From Pseudoponticoccus marisrubri (GTDB lineage Bacteria; Pseudomonadota; Alphaproteobacteria; Rhodobacterales; Rhodobacteraceae): DNA of 64,000 bases. Location of the stretch: NCBI RefSeq assembly GCF_001482405.1, contig NZ_LPXO01000010.1, positions 1 through 64,000 on the forward strand, written 5' to 3'. Below are positions 1 to 8,106 of this stretch, piece by piece. A program made the position numbers and the translations under genes. The number at the start of each line of letters is the position of its first letter. Position 1 is the first letter of the stretch. Under the pieces are notes generated by a model. It ran no database searches, was not told the DNA's origin, and saw nothing but the letters and a program-made list of their open reading frames with translations.

Positions 1-68
1 TGCGCCACGAAACTGCAAACGCGTAACATCAACCAGCGGTGAGCCAGAGCCTCCAGTCTGGAAAGCGC

Positions 69-596
69 TCAAGCGTCCCAAATTATCTGACGACGGACAC
101 CCCGGGGTGCCTCCCAGGAAACGCCGGGTTGACCGGGCAGCACGCCCCAGATGATCGAGCCATAGAGCACAACCACCAGAAACGACGCGCCAAGTGTCAC
201 AGCCGATCGGTCGACAAGGCCACGCGCGATCAGAAAGCCGACCCACCCGAAAACCAACCCGGATGCGCCGATGTGGATGCCCGTGCTGCCGAGCAGCCAC
301 ACCAGCAAGCCTCCGAGCCCGACGACGATGACGTTCATGGCCATGAGGCCGCGCGTGGCGGTTGCCGCCAGCAGCGCGCCCAGCACCAGCAAGGGCGCCG
401 TGTTCGCCGTCAGATGCGCGAAGCTGCCATGCAGGAACGGCATGCCGACGACGCCATCAAGCCCACTGACCCTCCTCGGAATGAGGCCGAGCCCCGCGTT
501 GAGACCGTAGCCGGTTGCCCAGTTGACGGTCTGTATGATCCACAGCGCGGCCACGAAACCGGCCAGCGCCGCCATCCGTTTCAAGAATACCCACAT
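69..596 (-). pseudogene. truncated rhomboid-family intramembrane protease
   Basis: A 175-residue open frame with about five hydrophobic helices. It has the rhomboid landmarks HGSFAHLTANTAPL (the His-containing loop and helix) and the serine nucleophile motif GASGLVFGWVGF. In the family the dyad is completed by a histidine in a later helix, usually just after a motif like GVSW(E/Q)GH. Here the frame reads GVSWEAPRG and then ends within 15 residues, so the catalytic histidine and last helix are absent. Sequence beyond the stop (1-68) shows no rhomboid similarity, suggesting deletion, rearrangement or insertion at about position 110. A protein may still be made, but it should be inactive as a protease. 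Confidence 0.7.
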
Positions 597-792
597 ATGC
601 TCCCGTCCCTCGCTGTTCGGAGGATAAGTGTCGGCACAACCCGATCAAGGTGTGGCCAAGGCTACCGAATACGATCCAACCATGACCTGGTTGAACCATC
701 CCCGCTGCAAGACGCGCGTTGCTCGTCGCAACTCAAGGGAACGCTTCAGCATCACGATCGGTCGATGGACAGCAGGTTCGGGCCGGTCGCGC

Positions 793-2049
793 TCACGAGT
801 TTGCTCCGGCACCGACCTCTCCCTCCAACCGCGCGATCAGCGGTCGCAATCGCTTGACCATCAGGTCTTCTCCGCTTCCGTCGTCGGCGATCCTGCGCAA
901 CTGGTCCAGTGCCCAGGCCGTGCGGTCGATCCGTCGGACGGCTGTCATGAGGTGCGCGGCCGCGTTGTCGATGTCGAGAGGGGAGGCGTCGTAGCCTCGG
1001 CCGGCGAGCAGATGCTCTATGGCATGCAGGGCCACGCCTGCCGCGAAGGCGGGGTCCTTCTGCGCGAAGTCCCGGGCGGCGCGTGTCAGCGTGGCGGGCG
1101 CGGCCTCGTGGTCGGCGGCGCAGTCGAGGGCGATGTCGAGATATCCGGCGGTCTTCGCGGCCGCGAACCATTTCCCCTTGCGACCGTGGTACGCCATCAG
1201 GTCCTCGAGAACCCCACGCGGATCCCTGTCCGGGTAGCGCCTCACCAGGTCGCGCCACATCGCCAGCCACGTGCCGCCTGCCGTCATCGGCACGCCATAG
1301 CGTGCATAGGCCTCGTCCGCCTTGCCCTGGCGGATCAGGAGGGTCTCGCAGAACTGCGCAATGGCGCGATAACCCGGCGGCATGCGTTCCCCGTCGAGCA
1401 GCGCCGCGGCGCGCGCCAGCGCCTCGGCCTCGCGTCCCTGTCGGAGAAGCGCCTCGGCCGCGAATTTCTCATAGAACCAGAGCCGCGTCCTGGCGCTGTC
1501 CACGAGAGCAAGCAACGCGTCGTGACGGCCCGCCTCAAGGAGGCAGGACAGGGTCAACGTGGCGCTCGGGACATGCGAGAAGCGGGCGTGATCCGCCCAT
1601 GCGGCCGAGATCAGGTCGAGATCGCGATCCGCGTGGTCGTTGATCACCGACGGAACCTGCGCGATCTCGCCGAAGCGGTCGGCGAGCGGGGCGAGGTAGT
1701 CGACGCCGTCGTCGAGAATGGCCCTGCGCAGCCGCTCCGCCCAGGCCGCGCGCATGGTGTGATCCGCCGGGGCGTCGATCAGGATCGGGGCGAGGTCTTC
1801 GAGGCTGCGCGCCACGGCCGTGCCAAGCGCGCCGGAGGAGGTGTCGATATGCTCGAAGGCTGGCCAGATGCGTTCCGCGAGCGCGATGACGCCCTCGCCG
1901 GCCGCGACGGGATCGCTCTTCCGCACGGCCTTGATCTCGCGCGTCGCCGCCTTCAGCCGCGCGGTGGCCTTCGCCGTGCCGCGCCAGCCGAATGCGCCCG
2001 CGCGCATGCCGGGCTTGAAGGCCCATTTGTGAGTCGTGCTTCGGGCCAT
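793..2049 (-). CDS. uncharacterised alpha-helical protein, 418 aa
   Basis: I do not recognise a named family with certainty. The protein is cytoplasmic (no signal peptide or membrane segment) and mostly predicted helical, with repeated helix pairs rich in Ala, Leu and Arg between residues 60 and 400 that resemble TPR-like solenoid repeats. The frame is open further upstream, but the ATG at 2049 is preferred because a GAGGAC ribosome-binding sequence lies just before it and the amino acid make-up becomes regular from there. It is divergent from the gene at 2199. A solenoid of this kind would suit protein binding, which is inference only. Confidence 0.6.
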   Translation of the reverse strand: MARSTTHKWAFKPGMRAGAFGWRGTAKATARLKAATREIKAVRKSDPVAAGEGVIALAERIWPAFEHIDTSSGALGTAVARSLEDLAPILIDAPADHTMRAAWAERLRRAILDDGVDYLAPLADRFGEIAQVPSVINDHADRDLDLISAAWADHARFSHVPSATLTLSCLLEAGRHDALLALVDSARTRLWFYEKFAAEALLRQGREAEALARAAALLDGERMPPGYRAIAQFCETLLIRQGKADEAYARYGVPMTAGGTWLAMWRDLVRRYPDRDPRGVLEDLMAYHGRKGKWFAAAKTAGYLDIALDCAADHEAAPATLTRAARDFAQKDPAFAAGVALHAIEHLLAGRGYDASPLDIDNAAAHLMTAVRRIDRTAWALDQLRRIADDGSGEDLMVKRLRPLIARLEGEVGAGANS

Positions 2050-2198
2050 GTCGTCCTCTTGTCCTGTCGAGACTGACACAGCGCGGTTCCGGGATGAAGA
2101 GCCGACCGCCTCTGGGCGGCCCACATCGACGGGGCCGATCTGGTTGACCTTTCGTCGGTGATCTGGCCATCGGGCCTGCGCAGGACGGGAGCGGTCAC

Positions 2199-2639
2199 AT
2201 GACCAGCGACGGGGATATCCGCGAGAAACTCGCCAAGCTCGAGCGCCTGTTCGCCCAGGGCGCGACCCCCGGCGAACGGGCCGCGGCCGGTGCGGCACGG
2301 GACCGGCTTCAGGCCAGGCTGGATGTCGGAACCGCGGACGACGCGGACCCGGAGATTGAGCTGCAGTACTCCCTGCCGGATGTCTGGTCGGTGCGCATCT
2401 TCGTGGCGCTCTGCCGCAAGCACGGGGTGCGACCCTATCGCTATCCCCGGCAACGGCGCACCACGGTCATGGTCCGGGCGCGGCAAGCCGGTTTCGAACG
2501 CACGGTCGCCGCAGAGTTCCGCACCCTCTACGGCGAGGTAACGGCGTATTTCGACGAGACGGTGAATCACCTCATCGCCGACGCCATGAAATCCGATGGC
2601 AACGACGAGACGCTCGAGCAGCGGCAGCTTCCGAAATAG
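2199..2639 (+). CDS. small protein with a DUF2786-like N-terminal helix pair, 146 aa
   Basis: The first 40 residues (IREKLAKLERLFAQGATPGE, then an Ala-rich helix) resemble the start of DUF2786 proteins, which begin with a helix of the form I..LL.LA followed by a second helix after a small loop. The rest (residues 55-130) is predicted alpha/beta with VRIFVALCRKHGV and a basic stretch RYPRQRRTTVMVRARQAGF. DUF2786 proteins have no established biochemical role. The protein has no signal peptide and is divergent from the 418-residue gene upstream, so the pair may share the 150-bp intergenic region for expression. The DUF2786 link is by eye and uncertain. Confidence 0.5.
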   Translation: MTSDGDIREKLAKLERLFAQGATPGERAAAGAARDRLQARLDVGTADDADPEIELQYSLPDVWSVRIFVALCRKHGVRPYRYPRQRRTTVMVRARQAGFERTVAAEFRTLYGEVTAYFDETVNHLIADAMKSDGNDETLEQRQLPK

Positions 2640-3523
2640 CACGCCGTGCCCATCCGCCCGCCCGGAGCGGCCGCGAAGCATATCGCCGGCAAATATGACG
2701 CAGCGCTGTGCGCGTCGACGATCCGGGATCGTCGCGCCCGCAGTTGCCATCCAGTCTTGTCGGAAATTTGAGTAGCGATATCAGCTTTGGGGGCTTTTCC
2801 TCTGGCAAATAGAAACGAGCGCCGCCGCGCTCGTGGTCGTCTCCCGTCAGCGGCCGGGATCGCAAAGGCTGCCGAGGCAGCCCGCTCTGACGGATGGCAT
2901 GGGAATTTGTCAGGGATGCACGTCGTTGCTTCCGCTCACGCGGATACCACCACCTCTGGGGACTGATCAGGTCCCCGCAGCGCGCTGCTATTTTCGGTGA
3001 TGCATAACACCGTTCACGAGCGTCCAGTGGTTCTGGATGTCGCTGCCTCCTTTCTCTTCGCTCATCGTGCGGTCCCGGACGGCATCTTCATTCCTTCCGT
3101 CATGACGAAGAAATGGAACCATCGAGTTCAAACAGAAACTTTTTTGCAGCCGATGACCCAAGGTTATTTGCCCAGACCTCGCGAAGGCGGTTCTCCGAGA
3201 TTCCTTTCAACGCTCCCGAGAAGGTGTCCGGTGCGGACGGGGACGCCGCTCTCTGGCCGGGGTGCCACAGCGCTTTGGGCCAGGGTCGTCATTCGGCGTC
3301 ATGGGGCCGATTGACGACCCTGGCAGAGGACTCTCCTCACGGCCGAAGAGAGCTGAAGTTTTTTCTTCGTGCTGCGGGCGGCTGGCCAATCTCCAAATCG
3401 AGAGACGAGAACAACGGTCAATCGACGCAAGCAGGAGCAAGGAGGGAAGATCGGGAAAGAAAAGCGGACAGGCTTGATGCTGCCACGACCGGCAGATGAC
3501 GCACAACCAATAGGAGGACCACC
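2640..3523 (+). other. long gene-poor stretch
   Basis: Nearly 900 bases without a convincing gene. The open frames here (for example 2997-3314 and 3113-3499) lack plausible ribosome-binding sites and have irregular codon use. GC is lower than in the rest of the window around 2700-3200. The stretch contains the strong hairpin at 3280-3323, and its last 170 bases are the leader of the small gene at 3524, which has a good AGGAGG site. Confidence 0.6.
3280..3323. repeat. 44-nt hairpin with 18-bp arms
   Basis: Left arm 3280-3297 (CCAGGGTCGTCATTCGGC) and right arm 3306-3323 are reverse complements with a single mismatch, around an 8-nt loop (GTCATGGG). No T-run follows on either strand, so it is not a standard intrinsic terminator. 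It lies in a gene-poor stretch 200 bp upstream of the gene at 3524. It could be a structured RNA leader, a folded remnant of a mobile element or a protein-binding site. Confidence 0.6.
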
Positions 3524-3937
3524 ATGCTGCGCAAGCTCCCAACGAAGACCCTGTCCGCAGATCCGCAACTCGCCCCAGTGCGGGACTTTTTCGAAGAGCA
3601 CGGAGCCGCCCTGTGCAACGCCGCCGGGCTGATCGACGATGGATTCGGAACGACGCGCGTCCTGCGCCTCATGTCCGGTTTGCGCGAAGCGTCGCGCCTC
3701 AATCGGGCGACGCGGCGCAGGCTCGTCGATCTGCATCGGCTCCTATCTCTCGACCCGGTCATCGACGCGTTCGAGCCTGACCTGTCGTCATGGATGCTCC
3801 TCGACCCTGCCAGTCCCGAAGTGGAAGAGCTCTGCCTGCTGACTGACCGGCTCTACGATCTTCTGGTCGAGATCGGAGAAATGGATGATGATCGGGACGC
3901 CCTGGCGCTCGCCCTCCTGGCTCAGGACGCGGCCTGA
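3524..3937 (+). CDS. small acidic protein of unknown function, 137 aa
   Basis: Not recognised. The start is supported by an AGGAGG sequence 9 bases before the ATG. The product is cytoplasmic, predicted all-helical and acidic towards the C-terminus (EIGEMDDDRDALALALLA). Residues 20-40 contain FFEEHGAALCNAAGLIDD, which resembles LRRHGASLCDLLDALDD in the next gene (4248), so the two may be distant paralogues. A 10-bp hairpin (3948-3972) directly follows the stop codon. Confidence 0.6.
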   Translation: MLRKLPTKTLSADPQLAPVRDFFEEHGAALCNAAGLIDDGFGTTRVLRLMSGLREASRLNRATRRRLVDLHRLLSLDPVIDAFEPDLSSWMLLDPASPEVEELCLLTDRLYDLLVEIGEMDDDRDALALALLAQDAA

Positions 3938-4247
3938 AGAGTGGCTTCGGCCATGCAGGGTTTGCATGGCCGGCGTCCTGCCGTCGGACCAACGCAAGGT
4001 CCGATACCCGGCCGTCAACCGTCTCGGGACATCTTTGGCGGCCGCCAAAAAAATCTCAAGCACTGGGCAGATTTCTTCTTCGTCATCCAAAAGAACGACC
4101 AATGTTCTCTTCACCAGCACCCAAGACCAGCCTTCGCAACCAGCCGAAAGGACCCTGCTACCGCCCAATCATCTCCCTGCGACGGAAAATGACGCCGATG
4201 AATCAGGCACCCAGCACCGTTTCCGCACCGCATGAAGGGAGATCAAC
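3938..4247 (+). other. intergenic stretch with hairpin and palindrome
   Basis: No gene seen. 3948-3957 and 3963-3972 (CGGCCATGCA and its complement) form a 10-bp stem with a GGGTT loop immediately after the preceding gene, possibly a Rho-independent stop or 3' stabiliser without a U-run. 4034-4049 is a perfect 16-bp palindrome (TTTGGCGGCCGCCAAA) followed by an A-run, which would read as a stem plus T-tract only on the minus strand. The last bases carry the GGGAGA ribosome site for the gene at 4248. Confidence 0.5.
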
Positions 4248-4598
4248 ATGCTCAACACCACAACCCTCGACACTGCCGAAGCCCGTCTCGGCGCATCATA
4301 TGCGGTAGAGCAGCACCTACGCCGCCACGGCGCGAGTCTCTGCGACCTGCTCGACGCACTCGATGATCCGAGCGGGTTCGCGGCGCTCTGCGATCTGCAT
4401 GGTGCCTTCGGGCAGCCGATCCCGGAGACACATGCCGTCGAGGTCGCCCTCCGCGACATCCGTCGCATCCTGGCCGACCAGGCACCGTCCTCGCTCGACC
4501 GGATCCGCCATGAGCGGGGCTTGCCAGCCTCCGACATAACCCGGTGGCATGGCGCGCGGGTCAGCGAGCTGCTCGCACGGTTCCCTCATGCCGAGTGA
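4248..4598 (+). CDS. small protein of unknown function, 116 aa
   Basis: Not recognised. A purine-rich GGGAGA ribosome-binding sequence precedes the ATG. The protein is predicted helical and soluble. The segment LRRHGASLCDLLDALDD near residue 25 resembles a segment of the 137-residue protein at 3524, including the HGA-x-LC motif. Its last 11 bases overlap the start of the next gene, so the two are likely translated together. Confidence 0.55.
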   Translation: MLNTTTLDTAEARLGASYAVEQHLRRHGASLCDLLDALDDPSGFAALCDLHGAFGQPIPETHAVEVALRDIRRILADQAPSSLDRIRHERGLPASDITRWHGARVSELLARFPHAE

Positions 4599-4986
4599 GA
4601 CCGGGACATGCTGTGTCCTTCAGCTGGCGCGCCAGCGCCGCCTGAGCGTCCATCCCGATCAGTTCGGGATGGAGCAGGACATCTGCGACGTGACGCTGTG
4701 GCTCATCGAGAAGCACGGTCTGTCTCGTGTCCACGTGTGGGTGGATCGTCACTACACCCAGATCGGACGGGAGATCGCCGGAGTGACCGTCATGACCTCG
4801 CCAAGCCACCCCGCGCGGCTGACCGAGGCGGCACACGAGGCGTTTCTCGCGCTCGGCTACACGATCGAAGACACCCGCGCAGACATTTACGGCCATCAGT
4901 TCTGCGATGGCCGTCACTCGAAGCACGAGACCATCCAGGCCTACGCGCGCATCGACGGCGCATTGCGGCGCTGGCGATCACCATAA
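4588..4986 (+). CDS. small protein of unknown function, 132 aa
   Basis: Not recognised. The ATG at 4588 overlaps the end of the preceding gene by 11 bases (ATGCCGAGTGA), which implies translational coupling. The protein looks like a compact alpha/beta domain: a central SRVHVWVDRHYTQIGREIAGV strand-turn segment and a Cys/His-containing part near the C-terminus (YGHQFCDGRHSKHETIQAYA). The Cys and His residues could bind metal, but no known zinc motif is matched. An intrinsic terminator (5008-5033) closes the unit. Confidence 0.55.
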   Translation: MPSETGTCCVLQLARQRRLSVHPDQFGMEQDICDVTLWLIEKHGLSRVHVWVDRHYTQIGREIAGVTVMTSPSHPARLTEAAHEAFLALGYTIEDTRADIYGHQFCDGRHSKHETIQAYARIDGALRRWRSP

Positions 4987-5007
4987 AAACCCTTAGGCAC
5001 TTCGGAG

Positions 5008-5033
5008 AAGGGCGGCGAAAGTCGCCCTTTTTT
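5008..5033 (+). terminator. intrinsic terminator after the 4248/4588 gene pair
   Basis: Stem AAGGGCG/CGCCCTT extended by G-T and C-G pairs, closed by a GAAA tetraloop and followed by six T residues. It lies 22 bases after the stop codon at 4986. Confidence 0.9.
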
Positions 5034-5397
5034 CATGCCTTTCTTTCCTCGGGCCAATACCTGTCAGTATCGCGCATCGAATACTCGGCAAGTCTTTGGA
5101 ACGGCCGCTGGAGTACTCTTCCACTGGGAAAGGCAGCGGAGGCGCGCCTCCGGACCAACAGCGCTACCGGCCTCGATCGAGCCCCCAAAAAAATTCCGAG
5201 AACCGTTTCTGTCGCCCGTTTCCGGTGTCCATATCCCTCAGGACAGAGCCGAAAGCGCCTTCATGCGCGAAATGGTCGAAATAACGGAAAAACGGGCGCG
5301 TACGCCCGATTGACCTCAATTGCCTGCGGAATGGACCTTTCAAGCCCGCCGATGGCCATGAATTGGTGGTCAAAATAAATAAGCCCAACCAGCCCCC
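5034..5397. other. intergenic stretch between convergent units
   Basis: No convincing gene. It contains a perfect 16-bp palindrome at 5137-5152 (CGGAGGCGCGCCTCCG), a short hairpin around 5228-5247 (TGTCC...GGACA), and the terminator of nrdJ at 5288-5308. Base composition is lower in GC than in the core genes that follow, so this may be the boundary between the accessory segment and the core genome. Confidence 0.5.
5288..5308 (-). terminator. intrinsic terminator of nrdJ
   Basis: On the minus strand a CGGGCG stem, TACG loop and CGCCCG stem are followed by TTTTT. It lies about 90 bases beyond the nrdJ stop codon. Confidence 0.8.
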
Positions 5398-7908
5398 TCA
5401 CCCGCATTTGGAATGGCCGCAGGAGGCGCAGGTGAGGCAGCCTTCGATCATGCGCAGGTCGTATTGGCCGCAGCTGGGGCAGGCCTTGCCGCGGGGGGTG
5501 TCGAGGCCGACGACCTGGGCCTGGGGGTCGCTTTTCAGGCCCATGCCCTCGCCTTCCAGGAAGCCGATCGCGACCATGTGGCGTTCGATCACGCCGCCGA
5601 TCGCGGCGAGGATCGAGGGGATGTACTTGCCCTGCACCCAGGCGCCGCCGCGCGGGTCGAAGACGGCCTTGAGCTCTTCGACCACGAAGCTGACATCGCC
5701 GCCGCGGCGGAACACGGCCGAGATCATCCGGGTCAGGGCCACGGTCCAGGCGAAATGCTCCATGTTCTTGGAGTTGATGAAGACCTCGAAGGGCCGGCGA
5801 CGCCCGCCAACGACGATATCGTTGATCGTCAGGTAGATGGCATGCTCGCTGTCGGGCCATTTCAGCTTGTAGGTCTGCCCTTCCAGCGCCTGCGGCCGGT
5901 CCAGCGGCTCGGACATGTAGACCACGTCGCCATGCGGCTGGAGCGGTTCGGCCGCGGTGGTGGCGGCGACTTCGGGGGCTTTCTCTTGGCCAAACAAGAT
6001 CCAACTTGCGGGGACACCACAAATGTCGGCGACTTTCTTCGCCATCTCAGGCGGCAGATTCCTTTCACCGGTTATCCAGTTGTTGAGACGGGTCGTGGAT
6101 ACACCTGCTGCTTCGGCGAACTCCCTTTGAGTTGCATATCCCGCTCTTTCTTGGATCCATTTCAAACGCTCGGCCGCCGAATTCAGATCCGGCAACTCCG
6201 CCTTCTTCTCCTCCGCCACGCTCAGCACGCTGCCCGTCACCTCGTTCGGCCGGTAGGTGGTGCAGCCCTTGCAGCCGGTCTCATAGGCGAGCAGGTAGAC
6301 CTCCTTGAAGGCCTCGAAGGAGATGTCCTCGGGGCAATTGATCGTCTTGGAAATCGAGCTGTCCACCCATTTCTGGGCGGCGGCCTGCATGCGCACGTGT
6401 TCCTCGGGCGCCAGAACCTGCGCGTTGACGAAATGGGACGGCAGCTCGGCCTCGGGCCCGTGTTTCGCGCGGTACATCTGCACGGCGTAGTCAATCACGT
6501 CTTCCTCGGTGCGGCTGCCATCCTTCTGCAGCACCTTGCGGGTGTAGCTGTAGGCAAAGACCGGCTCGATCCCCGAGGACACGTTGCCAGCATAGAGCGA
6601 GATCGTCCCCGTCGGCGCGATCGAGGTGACCAGCGCGTTGCGGATGCCGTGTTCGCGCACGGCCTCGCGCACATCCTCGTCCATGGCCATCATCGTGCCC
6701 GAGGCGAGGTACTGCTCGGCATCGAAGAGCGGGAAGGGCCCCTTCTCGCGCGCGAGATCGACCGAGGTCAGGTAGGCGGCGCGCGCGATCGCCTTGAGCC
6801 AGGCCTCGGTGCGGACCGCCGCCTCTTCCGAGCCGTAGCGCAGCCCGACCATCAGCAGCGCATCGGCGAGCCCCGTGACCCCCAGCCCGATCCGGCGCTT
6901 GGCGCGAGCCTCCTCGGCCTGCTGCGGCAGCGGAAAGCGCGAGGCGTCGACCACGTTGTCCATCATGCGCACGGCGCAGGCGACCAGCTCGGCCAGCTCG
7001 TCGGCGTCGATATCGGCGCCCGCCTCGAACGGGTCGCGCACCAGCCGGGCGAGGTTGACCGAGCCCAGCAGGCAGGCGCCATAGGGCGGCAGGGGCTGCT
7101 CGCCGCAGGGGTTGGTGGCGCTGATCGTCTCGCAATAGCGCAGGTTGTTGGCCTCGTTGATGCGGTCGATGAAGATCACGCCCGGCTCGGCATAATCATA
7201 GGTCGCGCGCATGATGCGGTTCCACAGGTCGCGGGCCGGCAGGGTGTGATAGACCCGGTCGCCGAAGCGCAGCTCCCACGGACCGTCGGCCTTGACCGCC
7301 TCCATGAAGGCATCGGTCACCAGCACGGACAGGTTGAACATGCGCAGCCGCGCGCTGTCGGCCTTGGCGGCGATGAAATCCTCGATATCCGGATGGTCGC
7401 AGCGCATCGTGGCCATCATGGCGCCCCGGCGCGAGCCCGCGGACATGATGGTGCGGCACATGGCATCCCAGACATCCATGAAGCTGAGCGGCCCGCTGGC
7501 ATCCGCCGCCACGCCCGCCACCGGCGCGCCCTTGGGCCGGATGGTCGAGAAATCATAGCCGATGCCGCCGCCCTGCTGCATGGTCAGCGCGGCCTCCTTC
7601 AGCATGTCGAAGATGCCGGCCATGGTGTCGGGGATCGTGCCCATGACGAAGCAGTTGAACAGTGTCACGGACCGGTCGGTGCCCGCGCCCGCGGTGATGC
7701 GGCCCGCCGGCAGGTAGCGGAAATCCGACAGCGCCTCGTAGAATCGCGCCTCCCACGCGTCGGGATCGGCCTCGGGCGCGGCCAGGGCGCGGGCAATGCG
7801 GCGCCATGTATCCTCGACGCTGAGGTCGATCGGCGTGCCATCCGCCTCTTTCAGGCGGTATTTCATGTCCCAGATCTGTTCGGCGATGGGCGCGGCAAAG
7901 CGGGTCAT
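5398..7908 (-). CDS. nrdJ: class II (adenosylcobalamin-dependent) ribonucleotide reductase with an inserted HTH domain
   Basis: Reduces ribonucleotides to deoxyribonucleotides using a B12-generated thiyl radical. The start at 7908 (MTRFAAPIAEQIWDMKY) has a GGAGAA site upstream and matches the usual N-terminus. Visible are FNCFVMGTIPD (first redox cysteine), TMQQGGGIGYDFS, the radical motif NPCGEQPLPPYGACLLGS near residues 265-285, APTGTISLYAGNVSSGIEP, and the C-terminal cysteine tail ACPSCG...CASCGHSKCG that re-reduces the active site. Residues 580-653 are foreign: a complete XRE/Cro-CI helix-turn-helix (TQREFAEAAGVSTTRLNNW) sits between TTYRPNEVTGSVLSV and DVVYMSEPLDRP, two blocks that are normally joined by a short linker. 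Without it the protein would be 762 residues, near the usual size. All catalytic motifs are intact, so activity is expected. Confidence 0.95.
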   Translation of the reverse strand: MTRFAAPIAEQIWDMKYRLKEADGTPIDLSVEDTWRRIARALAAPEADPDAWEARFYEALSDFRYLPAGRITAGAGTDRSVTLFNCFVMGTIPDTMAGIFDMLKEAALTMQQGGGIGYDFSTIRPKGAPVAGVAADASGPLSFMDVWDAMCRTIMSAGSRRGAMMATMRCDHPDIEDFIAAKADSARLRMFNLSVLVTDAFMEAVKADGPWELRFGDRVYHTLPARDLWNRIMRATYDYAEPGVIFIDRINEANNLRYCETISATNPCGEQPLPPYGACLLGSVNLARLVRDPFEAGADIDADELAELVACAVRMMDNVVDASRFPLPQQAEEARAKRRIGLGVTGLADALLMVGLRYGSEEAAVRTEAWLKAIARAAYLTSVDLAREKGPFPLFDAEQYLASGTMMAMDEDVREAVREHGIRNALVTSIAPTGTISLYAGNVSSGIEPVFAYSYTRKVLQKDGSRTEEDVIDYAVQMYRAKHGPEAELPSHFVNAQVLAPEEHVRMQAAAQKWVDSSISKTINCPEDISFEAFKEVYLLAYETGCKGCTTYRPNEVTGSVLSVAEEKKAELPDLNSAAERLKWIQERAGYATQREFAEAAGVSTTRLNNWITGERNLPPEMAKKVADICGVPASWILFGQEKAPEVAATTAAEPLQPHGDVVYMSEPLDRPQALEGQTYKLKWPDSEHAIYLTINDIVVGGRRRPFEVFINSKNMEHFAWTVALTRMISAVFRRGGDVSFVVEELKAVFDPRGGAWVQGKYIPSILAAIGGVIERHMVAIGFLEGEGMGLKSDPQAQVVGLDTPRGKACPSCGQYDLRMIEGCLTCASCGHSKCG
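5956..6177 (-). other. in-frame insertion encoding an XRE-type helix-turn-helix inside nrdJ
   Basis: A 222-base (74-codon) segment. An identical 8-bp sequence, TCGGCCGC on the plus strand, lies at 5948-5955 and 6170-6177, in the same reading frame (Ala-Ala-Glu both times). Removing one unit leaves a continuous LNSAAEPLQPHGD linker. The core of the insert (5981-6169) has 98 G/C of 189 bases by hand count (52%), well below the flanking gene, and uses codons that are rare around it (AGA, AGG, ATA, GTA, TTG, CAA). The encoded fold has the five helices of a Cro/CI domain, ending in VPASWILFG as in phage-type repressors. No intein motifs (nucleophile at the start, His-Asn at the end) are present. 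Confidence 0.8.
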
Positions 7909-8106
7909 GTCGGTGATTCTCCGGCTGCGGGGAAGACGCAGCATAGCCAAGAACCGGGCCGTATTGAAGGCACAGTTTGTGTGACGCCGTGATCCGCCCC
8001 ACAGGATGTCGTGCGGTCTTGGGGCGCGGTCGGGCGGCCGCCCTGCCCTTGCGCGCCCAGGCGGGGCGGCCTAGATGAGGGGGATCAGGCCAGCGGAAGG
8101 GCGTCC

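Noticed and set aside
2997-3499. Overlapping open frames in the gene-poor stretch
   Set aside because: No ribosome-binding sites, irregular composition and the strong hairpin at 3280-3323 argue against coding.
5956-6177. Intein or intron in nrdJ
   Set aside because: Only 74 codons, no nucleophile or His-Asn splice motifs, and the frame stays open; the sequence is a standard helix-turn-helix.
7909-8106. Cobalamin riboswitch or NrdR boxes upstream of nrdJ
   Set aside because: No B12-box-like conserved core is visible, and only a weak CACA...TGTG inverted repeat is present; not enough to call.
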